Assembly (NCBI GenBank): GCA_944327295.1
Contig: CALVHF010000006.1
Coordinates: 1-64,000 of the forward strand
Length of the DNA stretch: 64,000 nt
Direction of reading: 5' to 3'
From: an uncultured Desulfovibrio sp.
Lineage (GTDB): Bacteria; Desulfobacterota; Desulfovibrionia; Desulfovibrionales; Desulfovibrionaceae
The first letter of the stretch is position 1; each line of letters begins with the position of its first letter. The position numbers and the translations under genes were made by a program. A model generated the notes under the pieces. It was not told the DNA's origin, ran no database searches, and worked only from the letters and a program-made list of their open reading frames with translations. This document shows positions 53,864-63,383 of the stretch, piece by piece.

Positions 53864-56056
53864 ATGAGCAAGACAAGTGCCCGGCAAAATGCCATTCAGG
53901 CCATTACGACCTACAATCCCGAATCGGACGGCTTCAATTTCCGTGACGTCAAGCCCACGGAACTCTTTGGCTGCAATGTCTTCAATGACAAGGTCATGCG
54001 GGAACGCCTGCCCAAGTCGGTCTACCGCTCCCTGACCAAGACCATACGCTACGGCGAGGCTCTGGATCCTGCCATTGCCGACACCGTTGCGGCCGTGATG
54101 AAGGACTGGGCCATAGAACACGGAGCCACCCACTACACCCACATCTTCTATCCTCTCACCGGCCAGACTGCAGAAAAGCATGACAGCTTTCTCATGCCCG
54201 ACGGCAATGGCGGCGTCATTGCCGAGTTCTCCGGTTCCATGCTTATCCGCGGTGAGGCGGACGGCTCTTCCTTCCCGTCCGGTGGCCTGCGTTCCACCTT
54301 TGAGGCCCGCGGCTACACGGCCTGGGACGTGACCAGTCCCGCCTACCTGCAGGAAAATCCCAACTGCATTGTCCTGTGCATTCCCACCATGTTCCTCTCC
54401 TGGACGGGTGTTGTCCTGGACAAGAAAACGCCCATGCTGCGTTCCGGCCAGGCTCTGAACCGCGAGGCCAAGCGGCTGCTCGAACTCTTCGACATCAAGA
54501 GCGACCTGCCCATTGTCTGCTTTGCGGGCCTTGAGCAGGAATACTTCCTCATAGACAACAACTACAATTTTGCCCGCCAGGATCTGCTCATTGCCGGGCG
54601 CACTCTCTTCGGAGCCAGGCCCGCCAAGGGGCAGGAATTCAGCGATCAGTACTTTGGCGTCATCCCCCAGCGTGTCCTGTCCTTCATGATGGAAGTGGAG
54701 CGCGAGCTCTACAAGCTGGGTGTGCCCGTGCGCACGCGCCACAACGAGGTTGCTCCGAGCCAGTACGAAATTGCGCCCATCTTCGAGCAGGCCAACGTGG
54801 CCGTGGATCACAACCACATGATCATGTCCACGCTCAGAAATGTGGCCAAGCACCACGGCCTCAAGTGCCTGCTCCACGAAAAGCCCTTCAGCTGCATCAA
54901 CGGCTCCGGCAAGCATCTGAACTATTCCGTGGGCAGCGCCGAGCTGGGTTCGCTCTTTGATCCCGGCGACACGCCTCATGCCAACGCCAAGTTCCTGGTC
55001 TTCTGCTGCGCTCTCATCCGTGCCGTGCACAAGTACGGAGGCCTTTTGCGTGCCACCGTGGCCAGTGCCAGCAACGATCACCGTCTCGGCGCCAACGAGG
55101 CCCCGCCGGCCATCATGTCCATCTTCCTTGGCGACGAGCTCACCCAGGTCCTGGAAGCCTTCCGCTCCGGCCATCTGGAACAGGCCGAATCCGGCAAGAA
55201 GTCCGGCATCATGGACGTGGGCGTGGACACGCTGCCTCCGCTGCCCAGAGATCCCGGCGACCGCAACCGCACAAGCCCCATTGCCTTTGTGGGCAACCGC
55301 TTCGAGTTCAGGGCCCTGGGCTCGAGCCAGTCTGCCGCAGACTCTGTCACGGCCCTCAATGCCATGATGGCCGATTCCTTGGGCTATGCCGCCGACTGGC
55401 TGGAAAAGGAACTCGCTTCCGGCACGAGCTTCAACGAAGCCGTGCAAAGTTTCATCACCCATGTCATGGAAGAGCACAGCGCCGTGATCTTCAACGGCGA
55501 CGGCTATTCCGAAATCTGGCACAAGGAAGCAGAGCGCAGGGGACTGCCCAATCTGCACAATACGCCCGAAGCCCTGCCCGTGCTGCAGTCTCCCGAAGTC
55601 GTCGAGCTCTATGAGCGCCTGGGCATCATGCGGGCTGCCGAAATCAGGGCCAGAACCGAGATCTATCTGGAACAGTACTGCAAGACCCTGCGCAGCGAAT
55701 CCATTCTGACCGTGCGCATGGCCAGAACCAGCATCTTCCCGGCCGCTCTGGGCTATCAGAAGATGCTGGCCGAGACCTGCGTGGCCATCAGGGCCATGGG
55801 CAGGGAATTCAGGACCACGACCTTTGATGCCGTGACCGAGGGCCTGCGTGCCCTGCAGGACAGGGTCAACGAGCTCGAAATCCTGATGGCTTCCGTGGAA
55901 GAGGAGCAGACCCTGCAGAAGCGGGCCGACCGCTACTGCGAAGAGATCCTGCCGGCCATGGAGGCAGTCAGGAACGTGGCGGATGACCTCGAATGCCTGA
56001 TTCCCGAGGATATGTGGAGCCTGCCCACCTATCAGGAAATGCTCTTCAACAAGTAA
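53864..56056 (+). CDS. glnN: Type III glutamine synthetase
   Basis: A GSIII enzyme of 730 residues, which makes glutamine from glutamate, ammonia and ATP as a dodecamer unrelated in detail to GlnA-I. Typical GSIII sequence is visible: [64 protein letters not shown], and [21 protein letters not shown] catalytic region followed by [23 protein letters not shown] 53864 with GGAG upstream fits the conserved N-terminus. A 12-bp stem follows the stop. Confidence 0.96.
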   Translation: MSKTSARQNAIQAITTYNPESDGFNFRDVKPTELFGCNVFNDKVMRERLPKSVYRSLTKTIRYGEALDPAIADTVAAVMKDWAIEHGATHYTHIFYPLTGQTAEKHDSFLMPDGNGGVIAEFSGSMLIRGEADGSSFPSGGLRSTFEARGYTAWDVTSPAYLQENPNCIVLCIPTMFLSWTGVVLDKKTPMLRSGQALNREAKRLLELFDIKSDLPIVCFAGLEQEYFLIDNNYNFARQDLLIAGRTLFGARPAKGQEFSDQYFGVIPQRVLSFMMEVERELYKLGVPVRTRHNEVAPSQYEIAPIFEQANVAVDHNHMIMSTLRNVAKHHGLKCLLHEKPFSCINGSGKHLNYSVGSAELGSLFDPGDTPHANAKFLVFCCALIRAVHKYGGLLRATVASASNDHRLGANEAPPAIMSIFLGDELTQVLEAFRSGHLEQAESGKKSGIMDVGVDTLPPLPRDPGDRNRTSPIAFVGNRFEFRALGSSQSAADSVTALNAMMADSLGYAADWLEKELASGTSFNEAVQSFITHVMEEHSAVIFNGDGYSEIWHKEAERRGLPNLHNTPEALPVLQSPEVVELYERLGIMRAAEIRARTEIYLEQYCKTLRSESILTVRMARTSIFPAALGYQKMLAETCVAIRAMGREFRTTTFDAVTEGLRALQDRVNELEILMASVEEEQTLQKRADRYCEEILPAMEAVRNVADDLECLIPEDMWSLPTYQEMLFNK

Positions 56057-56062
56057 TGCAGC

Positions 56063-56104
56063 AGACGGGGAAGGGATGCCCGGGAAGGCATGCCTTTCCC
56101 GTCT
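56063..56104 (+). terminator. Hairpin downstream of glnN
   Basis: AGACGGGGAAGG (56063-56074) pairs with CCTTTCCCGTCT (56093-56104, one wobble), extended by an inner ATGCC/GGCAT. No T-run, so it is either a weak terminator or an mRNA-stabilising stem. Confidence 0.5.
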
Positions 56105-56223
56105 TGTCTGTCCGGCTCCCATGTCCTGTTTTGTGCGGCCAGTTCCTGCAGACAGGGCACTGCAGTCCTGCCGACTTGCAGGGAGCCGCCCTTTTTTGTC
56201 TTCCCGTCAAGGAGAATCCATAC

Positions 56224-56922
56224 ATGCCTCGTGTCGAGAACAAGCCCCTGTCAGCCGATCCTGGCCTGATGGGCAACATACAGTCCGAAGTTGCCGTGGA
56301 AAACCGGCCTCTGCTGGACTTTATCGTCAGCAAATCCAAAATCCTGGTTGGCATCGTCGTCCTCCTCGTTGTCGCCCTGCTTGGCACAGCCGTCTACCGC
56401 TATGTGGAGGGCAGCCAGCGCGAGACAACACTGGAAGAGCTGGCAAAGATCATGCAGCGTCCCGCCGATGCCAGGCAGATTGCTGACATCGAAGCTCTGG
56501 GCCGGGACTGCCCGTCGAGCATGCGCACCGCCGTCTCCGTGGCCCTTGTGCAGAGCGCCCTGACCCAGGGGCTGAAGGACAAGGCCGAAGAGGGCTATGC
56601 CCAGGTGGCCAGTGCAGACTTTGACTCACCCACAGGACTTGCTGCTGCCCTGAATCAGGCTGGCATGCTCATGGGCAATGGCAAGTACGCCGAAGGCGTG
56701 CGCATTCTGCAGAGCCTTCTGCCCCGTCTGGGGCAACAGAGCGGTGTGCAGGCACGGATGATGCTGGCCGAGGGCGCCTTCCGCGCAGGGCAGTACGAAC
56801 TGGCCGCATCCACCTACGAGGAGCTGGCCGGCACAATCCCGGCACAGATTGAAAAGGACTACTGCTCCACACGAGCCGGGGAAATCCGGGCCATTGCCAG
56901 GGCCGAACAGGCTGAAAAGTAA
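56224..56922 (+). CDS. Membrane-anchored TPR-type protein
   Basis: A 232-residue protein with a cytoplasmic N-terminus, one transmembrane helix (residues 40-57, ILVGIVVLLVVALLGTAVY) and a helical TPR-like periplasmic part (GLAAALNQAGMLMGNGKYAEGVRIL, FRAGQYELAASTYEELAG). The architecture resembles the YfgM/TPR_21 family linked to the Sec translocon and periplasmic chaperones. ATG 56224 follows AAGGAGAATCC. A 9-bp perfect GC-rich hairpin (56933-56954) separates it from iorA. Function beyond scaffolding cannot be stated. Confidence 0.75.
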   Translation: MPRVENKPLSADPGLMGNIQSEVAVENRPLLDFIVSKSKILVGIVVLLVVALLGTAVYRYVEGSQRETTLEELAKIMQRPADARQIADIEALGRDCPSSMRTAVSVALVQSALTQGLKDKAEEGYAQVASADFDSPTGLAAALNQAGMLMGNGKYAEGVRILQSLLPRLGQQSGVQARMMLAEGAFRAGQYELAASTYEELAGTIPAQIEKDYCSTRAGEIRAIARAEQAEK

Positions 56923-56932
56923 GAAGCGTCTT

Positions 56933-56954
56933 CATGGGGGCCTCTGCCCCCATG
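56933..56954 (+). terminator. Short perfect hairpin between the TPR gene and iorA
   Basis: CATGGGGGC (56933-56941) pairs with GCCCCCATG (56946-56954) around a 4-base loop. No T-tract follows, so termination is doubtful. Confidence 0.35.
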
Positions 56955-57063
56955 GTGCTGCATGCAACAATTGTCTTATGGACGACAGCATGGGAAGAAC
57001 AAGACAGGGATCTTGTGAGTGCGCAAGCCACACCCATGCACCTGAGTCCTTGGGGGTTTATAG

Positions 57064-58917
57064 ATGAGTAATCCTTTGCTTGAGGGGAAAGCGGACGAGT
57101 GCCACCTGCTGCTTGGCAATGAAGCCATAGTACGCGGTGCTCTGGAAGCAGGCGTACATATTGTGACCTGTTATCCCGGAACGCCTTCCTCCGAGGTGCC
57201 GGACACCTTCCGGCGCATCGGCGGAACAGGCCGGCAGTACCTGATGCAGTATTCGGTCAACGAAAAGGTGGCCATGGAAGTGGCCTGCGGAGCTTCCCTG
57301 GCCGGAGCCAAGGCTCTTGTGACCATGAAGCACGTGGGCCTCAACGTGGCAGCGGACCCGCTGTTTACGGCGACCTATACCGGCCTGCCCGGTGGCCTCG
57401 TGATTCTGTCTGCCGATGATCCGGGTTTTCATTCCTCCCAGAACGAGCAGGACAACCGCAATTATGCACGTGCCGCATCCCTGCCCTGTTTCGAGCCCTG
57501 TTCTGCCCAGGAAGCCAAGGACATGACGAAGGAAGCCTTCAGGGTAGCCAGGCTTTTGCAGCAGCCCGTGCTTCTGCGCACCACGACCCGCGTCAACCAT
57601 ATGCGCGGTGCCGTGCGCTTTGGTGCGCTCCCCGAGGAAAAGGAGCCCCTGGTTGCCTTCGAGCGCAATCCCCTGCGCTTTGTGCCCGTGCCGGCCGTGG
57701 CCAAGCTGCGCCACATGGCCCTGGAACAGAACATGGCAAAGGCCAGGGAACTGGCCGAGGAAAGCGTCTTCACAAGGGAGCATGTCCCGGCTTCTGCACC
57801 CAGGGCCGGCATCATTGTCTCCGGCGTGTCCCGCAACTACGTGTGTGACGCCTTGCAGACCGGACAGTGGGAGGAGAAGGTTCGCGTGCTCGAACTGGGC
57901 ATGACCTGGCCCTTGCCCGAACAGCGCATCCTTTCCTTCCTCAACTCCTGTGACAAGGTGCTCATTGTGGAGGAAAACGATCCCCTGCTTGAGAAGGACG
58001 TGCGGGCTATGGCCCAGAAGGCCGGCTGTGCCACAGCCATCGCCGGCAAGGGCGGTGTGCTGACCATACAGGGCGAATACTCCACGCCGTTGCTCATGCA
58101 GGCCATTGCCGACTTCTTGGGCGAGCCCCATGAAAAGCCTCAGGTGCAGGCTCCGGCCCAGCTGCCCAAGCGTCCCCCGAACTTGTGCGCTGGCTGTTCC
58201 CACAGGGCCGTCTACTATGCCGCACGCCAGATTTTCGGCGACGAGGCCGTCTATTCCAGCGACATCGGCTGCTATACCCTGGGCATGCTGCCGCCGCTGC
58301 GCTGTGCAGACTTTCTCTTCTGCATGGGCTCTTCCATTTCTGCCGGTTCCGGCTTTGCCATGCTGGCCAAGCGCCAGGTGGTGGGCTTCATCGGCGACTC
58401 CACCTTCTTCCATTCCGGCATGACGGGGCTGGCCAATGCCCTGTTCAACCGCATGGACATCATTGTGGTCATCCTGGACAACGGCACAACGGCCATGACC
58501 GGCCATCAGCCCAATCCCGGCATGCTGCAGGACCAGTTGGGCGAGCTGTGCCAGCACTTGGACATCGAGTCCATTGTGCGCGGCATCGGCGTGACCCAGG
58601 TCAAAAAGGTGCATGCCTTCAATCTCAAGTCCGTGGAAAAGGCCCTGCAGGAATTCAAGGACATGCAGGGTGTGCGCGTGCTCATTGCAGAGGAACCCTG
58701 TGCCCTCTATGCCAGGCGTTCCCTGCACAGGGGCGGCAGTCGTGTGGCCGTGGTCGTGGACCAGGGCGAGGCGACCAAGCGCTGCATCGACGGCTTTGCC
58801 TGCCCGGCCTTCTGCCGCAAGGATGGTGCCTATGCCGTGGATCCCACGCTGTGCACAGGCTGCGGCCTGTGCCTGCAGGTGGCACCGACGGGCTTCAAAC
58901 TGGTGAAGCGTGCCTAG
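57064..58917 (+). CDS. iorA: Indolepyruvate:ferredoxin oxidoreductase subunit alpha
   Basis: IorA is the TPP-dependent large subunit that oxidatively decarboxylates aryl pyruvates to aryl-acetyl-CoA, reducing ferredoxin, in aromatic amino-acid fermentation or its reverse. The 617-residue protein has the N-terminal pyrimidine domain (GNEAIVRGALEAGVHIVTCYPGTPSSE), the TPP-pyrophosphate motif GDSTFFHSG...DNGTTAMTGHQPNPG, and a C-terminal ferredoxin part with CTGCGLC and CPAFC. The ATG follows a GGGGG-rich leader. iorB starts 11 bases after its stop. Confidence 0.96.
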   Translation: MSNPLLEGKADECHLLLGNEAIVRGALEAGVHIVTCYPGTPSSEVPDTFRRIGGTGRQYLMQYSVNEKVAMEVACGASLAGAKALVTMKHVGLNVAADPLFTATYTGLPGGLVILSADDPGFHSSQNEQDNRNYARAASLPCFEPCSAQEAKDMTKEAFRVARLLQQPVLLRTTTRVNHMRGAVRFGALPEEKEPLVAFERNPLRFVPVPAVAKLRHMALEQNMAKARELAEESVFTREHVPASAPRAGIIVSGVSRNYVCDALQTGQWEEKVRVLELGMTWPLPEQRILSFLNSCDKVLIVEENDPLLEKDVRAMAQKAGCATAIAGKGGVLTIQGEYSTPLLMQAIADFLGEPHEKPQVQAPAQLPKRPPNLCAGCSHRAVYYAARQIFGDEAVYSSDIGCYTLGMLPPLRCADFLFCMGSSISAGSGFAMLAKRQVVGFIGDSTFFHSGMTGLANALFNRMDIIVVILDNGTTAMTGHQPNPGMLQDQLGELCQHLDIESIVRGIGVTQVKKVHAFNLKSVEKALQEFKDMQGVRVLIAEEPCALYARRSLHRGGSRVAVVVDQGEATKRCIDGFACPAFCRKDGAYAVDPTLCTGCGLCLQVAPTGFKLVKRA

Positions 58918-58927
58918 GAGGGAAGAA

Positions 58928-59524
58928 ATGGACGCACAGAAGAAACTTCGCATCTATTTTACCGGTGTCGGTGGTCAGGGCTCTCTGACAGCCACAGCCC
59001 TTCTGGCCAGAACAGCACTTTTTGCCGGAGTGGACGTCGTGGCCGGTGAAGTGCACGGCATGGCCCAGCGCGGCGGTGTGGTGGAATCCGTGCTGCTGCT
59101 TGGCGGCTGGCGCTCTCCCAAGCTCGAATACGGCGAGGCCGACGTGATTCTGGGCTTCGAGCCCCTGGAAACCCTGCGCGGACTGCCCTATTTGCGCAAG
59201 GGCGGTGTGGTTTTCTCAAGCTCCGATGCCATGCCTCCCGTGGGCGTGGCCTTGGGCCTGGAACGCTATCCCGACATGGAGGAGATCAAGGCAAAGATTG
59301 CCGAAGTGGCCAGCGAGAGCCATTTTCTGCCCTGCCGCGAGCTCGGTGCCAAGGCCGGTGCCGTGCAGGCCGGCAACACGGTGCTGCTTGCCGCAGTCTG
59401 TGCCTCCGGCATCCTGCCCTTTGGCGTGGATGTCTTTGAAGAGGCCCTGAAACGCTTCCTTCCGGCTAAGCTCCAGCCTGCCAACCTGCAGGCCCTGGAA
59501 TACGGCCGCAGCTATTTTGCCTGA
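58928..59524 (+). CDS. iorB: Indolepyruvate:ferredoxin oxidoreductase subunit beta
   Basis: The 198-residue gamma-type subunit of the IorAB enzyme, a member of the pyruvate ferredoxin oxidoreductase gamma family (YFTGVGGQGSLTATALLARTALFAG, EVHGMAQRGGVVESVL, LGFEPLETLRGLPYL). ATG 58928 follows AGGAGGGAAGAA. Forms an operon with iorA that ends at a strong terminator. Confidence 0.96.
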   Translation: MDAQKKLRIYFTGVGGQGSLTATALLARTALFAGVDVVAGEVHGMAQRGGVVESVLLLGGWRSPKLEYGEADVILGFEPLETLRGLPYLRKGGVVFSSSDAMPPVGVALGLERYPDMEEIKAKIAEVASESHFLPCRELGAKAGAVQAGNTVLLAAVCASGILPFGVDVFEEALKRFLPAKLQPANLQALEYGRSYFA

Positions 59525-59609
59525 GCATCCAGAAAACACTGTTTTGCACAGGAGCGTTGTCCTGACAGGACCTGCGCACCATTCTGACAGCAAACAGGAT
59601 TTCTGAACA

Positions 59610-59659
59610 AAAGACCCGTTCCGGGTGTGGAAGAATCCTTCCCTGGAACGGGTCTTTTT
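59610..59659 (+). terminator. Intrinsic terminator of iorAB
   Basis: AAAGACCCGTTCC (59610-59622) pairs perfectly with GGAACGGGTCTTT (59645-59657), with an inner GGAAG/CTTCC stem, ending in T5. Confidence 0.95.
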
Positions 59660-59856
59660 CGTCTGGCCGGTCCAGCAGAAGGCACCCCGTGCTCTTGGTC
59701 TGGCATGCCCCTGCGACGGAAACACCTTCAGGTGCGGGCAAGAAAGTCTGAGGCATGGACAGCTCAGGGACCTTTGTTCGCAAACGAGAAGAGGACAGGG
59801 GGCCATTGCCTGGCCTGTGCCTGTCCTCTTTGCTGACCGGATTTTGGGGGAGAAGC
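59660..59856. other. Intergenic region between converging iorB and HAD gene
   Basis: No gene. On the minus strand AAGAGGACAGG (59830-59820) pairs with CCTGTCCTCTT (59799-59789) and is followed by CTCGTTTG, a probable weak terminator of the secreted HAD gene. Confidence 0.55.
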
Positions 59857-61281
59857 TTAGCGGGTCTTGTAGCCCTCGAAAGTCTTGAGCTTGCCTGTGA
59901 GTTCGGGAGCCTTGTTCACAAGCTGGGCAGGGGTGGTGCCTTCATTGAGCATCTTGAGCCAGCCTTCGGCCTTGGAGCTCAAAAGTTCGGGGCTCTTCTT
60001 GCCCAGAGCCTGCACTTCAGGCCTTGCCCAGAGCTTGCCGCCGTTTTCATTGCGGCCCTGCAGCACGTAGCGGACATCGCCGCTCTTCATGGTGTCGGCA
60101 AGGGTCAGCTTCTTCTGATTCTGGTAGACGGCAATGGCGGCCAGGATGCCGGCATCGTCCTTGCGGGCACGGTTCAGACCAAGACCAGTGACAGTGTCCT
60201 TGTACACGGTGCAGAAGTTGAAGTCGCCCTGGGAGTCGAAGGCCACGAGCACGGGGCCCTGATTGCGGTAGAGAGGACGCACAACCTTGTCGATGCTTTC
60301 AGCCTTGCCGGGACCCTGGGTCTGGGCATGGAAGTCGTAGTCGTATTCGTTGGTATAGACGCCGTTGACCTTCTTGTTGGTCATGGCTACAACGCCGTCC
60401 ACGCCGGGAATATTGAAGGCCTTCACGGCAGCATTGATGACATCCACATAGGAAGCGGAGCAGATCCAGGCATCGATGCCATTGGCTTCAAGGGCGGCGA
60501 AGAGTTCAAGCAGTTCGGGAGAAACGGTGATGCCTTGGTTGTAGGAGATGGAGACGGATCCGGCCACGGAACCGGGATAGGAGGAGGGGCTTGTCCACGT
60601 GCACTTCTTCCAGAAGTCGGCCTTCTGGCTCTTCTTGGCATAGTCCGTAAAAGCGGTGTAGGCCAGAGTGTAGACTTCCTTGGGGCTCATGCCGGTGAAC
60701 CAGTAGGTGATCCATGGGTAGGAGACGGACACGTCCATGGTGTCGCCAATGGCGCTGTAGAGCCAGCGGGCCTTGGTGGCAAATTCCTTCCAGTCGTCGG
60801 TGGCAAGCCATTCCTTCTGTTTGGCCTGCTTGCTGGCATCAGCGGCCACATAGCCCTTGTCATACAGGCGCTTGTAGGCAGCGGCCGCGTCCTTTGCCAC
60901 CTTGGCCACGGTAAGGTTGCCGTAGTCCTTGCCAAGATCCATGTTCACATCCGGAATGCCGGTGGTCAGCACCTCGTACATCTTGTCGGGCTTGACGGCA
61001 AAACGCAGATGTTCCAGCTGATAGATGGCCAGCTGCTCTTCCACATCGAGAACTGATACTGTATTGTCAAAATCGAAGACCGCATAGGGACGGATGGACG
61101 GGTCGTAGTCCTTTGCCGTGTGGCCGAAGCGGGTCATGGTGTCGTTGAGGGTGGCCTTCACGATGGGATCCCAATTTTTGCTGGTGAGCAGGATCACCTT
61201 GTCTTGGGCCTGGGCCAGTCCTGCAAAGACGAAGGCAACCAGCAGGATGCCTGCACAGAACATGGATTTGAAAAGACGCAT
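59857..61281 (-). CDS. Secreted HAD-superfamily phosphatase-like protein
   Basis: A 474-residue exported protein: signal peptide residues 1-24 (MRLFKSMFCAGILLVAFVFA, cleavage near AQAQ). The HAD nucleophile motif is VFDFDNTVS with Asp70 and Asp72, and a later ICSASYVDVI supplies the motif II Ser. The order and size resemble secreted phosphoserine-phosphatase-like or acid-phosphatase HAD proteins. The substrate is unknown; a periplasmic phosphomonoesterase is the natural guess. ATG 61281 follows GGAGG. It is transcribed from downstream of the structured RNA locus at 61444-61668. Confidence 0.8.
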   Translation of the reverse strand: MRLFKSMFCAGILLVAFVFAGLAQAQDKVILLTSKNWDPIVKATLNDTMTRFGHTAKDYDPSIRPYAVFDFDNTVSVLDVEEQLAIYQLEHLRFAVKPDKMYEVLTTGIPDVNMDLGKDYGNLTVAKVAKDAAAAYKRLYDKGYVAADASKQAKQKEWLATDDWKEFATKARWLYSAIGDTMDVSVSYPWITYWFTGMSPKEVYTLAYTAFTDYAKKSQKADFWKKCTWTSPSSYPGSVAGSVSISYNQGITVSPELLELFAALEANGIDAWICSASYVDVINAAVKAFNIPGVDGVVAMTNKKVNGVYTNEYDYDFHAQTQGPGKAESIDKVVRPLYRNQGPVLVAFDSQGDFNFCTVYKDTVTGLGLNRARKDDAGILAAIAVYQNQKKLTLADTMKSGDVRYVLQGRNENGGKLWARPEVQALGKKSPELLSSKAEGWLKMLNEGTTPAQLVNKAPELTGKLKTFEGYKTR

Positions 61282-61440
61282 ACAACCTCCGCGCCGGAAT
61301 ACAGTGTCTGTCCCGGAAACGCTGCAGGCGGTCTTGTACACCAGTGCAAAAAGACAGTGTTTCCATGGATTGATCCGGCTTTTTTTGTGCCAACAGCAAG
61401 GACTCGCGTCTGGGCGTCCTTTGTCGTATATTATGTGTGC
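61282..61440. other. Region between the secreted HAD gene and the structured RNA locus
   Basis: No gene. On the plus strand a -10-like TATTAT (61429-61434) sits 10 bases before the long stem at 61444, with no recognisable -35. On the minus strand this is the leader of the HAD gene. Confidence 0.4.
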
Positions 61441-61443
61441 AAA

Positions 61444-61668
61444 AGGTCAGATCCGCGGGCGGCAGCAAGTCTTTGGTGTGTAGCTTCCCAATTGCACAGC
61501 CAGGTACTGCTCGCGCCGGGCCCGCGGATTTGACCGCCTGCACCATGCTACGGCTCCGTGGCATTTTGGTGAAATATAGGCGAAGGTTTGACTAAATTTT
61601 TGTGCCGCATCCGAGATCTGGCACGCAAAAAGGGCATGCAGATGGTTTGTCTGCATGCCCTTTTTGCG
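61444..61668 (+). ncRNA. Candidate structured RNA (strand uncertain)
   Basis: GGTCAGATCCGCGGGC (61444-61459) pairs with GCCCGCGGATTTGACC (61519-61534), 16 bp with one wobble, enclosing a 59-base loop with further short pairings. Next is an imperfect hairpin 61535-61581 (GCCT/AGGC, CACC/GGTG, ATGC/GCAT), then GTGCC/GGCAC (61602-61624), and finally the terminator-like stem at 61624-61668. A plus-strand RNA of about 225 bases, starting after TATTAT, would fit. Minus-strand use as the HAD leader is also possible. It does not match 4.5S, 6S, tmRNA or RNase P RNA by eye. Confidence 0.45.
61624..61668. terminator. Long bidirectional terminator-like stem
   Basis: CGCAAAAAGGGCATGCAGA (61624-61642) is perfectly complementary to TCTGCATGCCCTTTTTGCG (61650-61668). 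The A5/T5 runs inside the stem let it act on both strands: it can end cpoB on the minus strand and the candidate RNA on the plus strand. Confidence 0.85.
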
Positions 61669-61718
61669 TGGCACCCGTCTTGTGACGGAGGCCTGACGGT
61701 CGGACAGAAGCTGTTCGC

Positions 61719-62627
61719 CTACTTGTTGGTCTTGAGGAAGCTCTTGGCCCTGGCAGCCTCGGGGCTCTGGGGATACTTCTTGATAAGCTCGTTCATGCGG
61801 GCCCTGGCAGCCTTGTTCTGCTTGAGTTTGCTGAAGCAGATGCCCTGCTTCAGATAGGCTCCGGGCGCCTTGCTGGACTTGGGATATTTGGTGATAACCG
61901 TGTCGTAGGCCAGGGCCGCATCAGAGAACTGGTTCTTCTGGAAGTAGCATTCGGCAAGATAGTACTGGGCATTGGGGGCCTTGGGATCGGAGCCGAAGTT
62001 CTGCAGAAAGTCGCTGAAGGATCGCTGGGCATCATTGTACTGGCGGGCCTTGAAGGCATTGACGCCGGCCTCGTACAGGGCCACGGTCATGTCCTTCTGG
62101 GCTGTGGGCTGCTTGGGCTTGGGCGTGGCCTGTCCCCAAGTGCTGGCACTGGGGGCTGCCGTGGCTGCAGCAGCTCCGGCTGCGGCTGTGGCCGCAATGC
62201 CACCATAGGTCGGGGCAGCCTGGGCGGACTGGGCCGTGGCCTGGCTCAGGGATGCCTCGGGTACCTGGGCTCCGGCTGCAGCCTCCATGCCGCCTGCAGG
62301 AGCGGCAATGGGATCGCCCAGATCGAACTTGAGGGCCATGGAGGTCTCTATCTGACGCAGGGCCTGATCATGGCGGTTCAGCTTGTCCACAAGCACTGCG
62401 GATCCACCGATTCGGCGCAGATCGGCCAGCTGACCGCGCAAGTCATTGACTTCGTCACGCAGGGCCTGCACCTGATTCCAGGCATCGGCCTGCACGGGCT
62501 GCATCTGCCGTATCTGTGCGTCATGCTGCATGAGCTGGGCTTCCATCTCGTCATTTCTGTTGGCGCATCCAGAAAGCCCTGCAAGGAGAAGAGCAAGGAG
62601 GAGGAGAGAGAAAAGCGTTTTTTTCAA
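61719..62627 (-). CDS. cpoB: Tol-Pal-associated TPR lipoprotein CpoB/YbgF-like
   Basis: A 302-residue lipoprotein: signal with lipobox LSGC (Cys21), a coiled-coil segment (about 28-100, QIRQMQPVQADAWNQVQALRDEV), an Ala/Pro/Gln-rich linker, then three C-terminal TPRs (ALYEAGVNAFKARQYNDAQRSFSDFL, AQYYLAECYFQKNQFSDAALAYDTVI and the following repeat). CpoB links peptidoglycan synthesis to outer-membrane constriction with Tol-Pal. No tol or pal gene is adjacent here. Confidence 0.88.
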   Translation of the reverse strand: MKKTLFSLLLLALLLAGLSGCANRNDEMEAQLMQHDAQIRQMQPVQADAWNQVQALRDEVNDLRGQLADLRRIGGSAVLVDKLNRHDQALRQIETSMALKFDLGDPIAAPAGGMEAAAGAQVPEASLSQATAQSAQAAPTYGGIAATAAAGAAAATAAPSASTWGQATPKPKQPTAQKDMTVALYEAGVNAFKARQYNDAQRSFSDFLQNFGSDPKAPNAQYYLAECYFQKNQFSDAALAYDTVITKYPKSSKAPGAYLKQGICFSKLKQNKAARARMNELIKKYPQSPEAARAKSFLKTNK

Positions 62628-62662
62628 GGAAAACTCCGCAAAAAGGGGAAGTATGTGCGTTT

Positions 62663-62875
62663 TCAGGATCTGACTATTCTGGCTCCGGCCTGAGGGCGTC
62701 CGGCAAAGAGGTATACAAGACCGCCGATGACAGGCACGAAGACACAGAGCATGAGCCAGAGAACCTTCTTTTGCAGATTGTCGTCAAAGTCATGTCTCCA
62801 TATGTGCCACACGCCCCAGAGATTGGGGAGGATGGGCACAAGAGCGAGGAGGACATGCCACCAGGCAAAGGTCAT
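62663..62875 (-). CDS. Small PLDc_N-domain membrane protein
   Basis: A 70-residue protein with two hydrophobic helices and the PLDc_N (phospholipase D-nuclease N-terminal) pattern: [46 protein letters not shown]. This domain occurs alone in many small membrane proteins of unknown function. Its ATG overlaps the lspA stop as ATGA, indicating coupling. Confidence 0.85.
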   Translation of the reverse strand: MTFAWWHVLLALVPILPNLWGVWHIWRHDFDDNLQKKVLWLMLCVFVPVIGGLVYLFAGRPQAGARIVRS

Positions 62876-63381
62876 AAGCTCTCCTTTTGAGAGGAGGGAA
62901 GGTCACGCCTGTCGTGACCAAGGAGTATGGCAAGGCCTGCTAGCCCGGCACCGACGCAGATGGCGATGTCCGCCACATTGAAGGCCGGCCAGTGGGCATT
63001 CTGCCAGTAGAAATCCAGAAAGTCTGTCACCGCCCGCTCGCGAAGGCGGTCTATGAGATTGCCAAGGGCACCGCCCATGACCAGACTGAAGCCTGTCCAC
63101 AGGAGCGGAGCCCGGCCGCTCCTGCGAATGAGCACCACAATGATCCAGCAGGCAATGATGGTGGCTCCCAGAAAGAGCCACATCTGCCAGTCTATGTCGG
63201 AGCGGTTCAGAAAGCCGAAGGCAGCACCTCTGTTGCGTATGTTCACAAGGTTGAAGAACCCAGGAAGGACGGGTACGGAACCATCCAGGGGAATGGTCCT
63301 GTTGACCAGCCACTTGCTCAACTGATCGAGCACAATGACCAAGGGCACCGTCGCCAGAAGTATGCGCCAGCGGGTACGCAT
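62872..63381 (-). CDS. lspA: Lipoprotein signal peptidase
   Basis: LspA cleaves the signal peptide of prolipoproteins at the lipid-modified cysteine. The 169-residue protein has four hydrophobic segments and the conserved boxes [30 protein letters not shown] with FLDF, and [11 protein letters not shown], containing the two catalytic aspartates. It starts 2 bases after the ileS stop, the classic ileS-lspA pair. Confidence 0.96.
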   Translation of the reverse strand: MRTRWRILLATVPLVIVLDQLSKWLVNRTIPLDGSVPVLPGFFNLVNIRNRGAAFGFLNRSDIDWQMWLFLGATIIACWIIVVLIRRSGRAPLLWTGFSLVMGGALGNLIDRLRERAVTDFLDFYWQNAHWPAFNVADIAICVGAGLAGLAILLGHDRRDLPSSQKESL

Positions 63382-63383
63382 GC

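Noticed and set aside
53192..56122. Over 900 codons open on the minus strand opposite glnN
   Set aside because: Antisense shadow of the SlyD-like and glnN genes.
61444..61534. 4.5S (SRP) RNA, suggested by GGTCAGATCCG...GCAGCA
   Set aside because: The GGAA tetraloop and symmetric internal loops are missing; the similarity comes from one arm of a different long stem.
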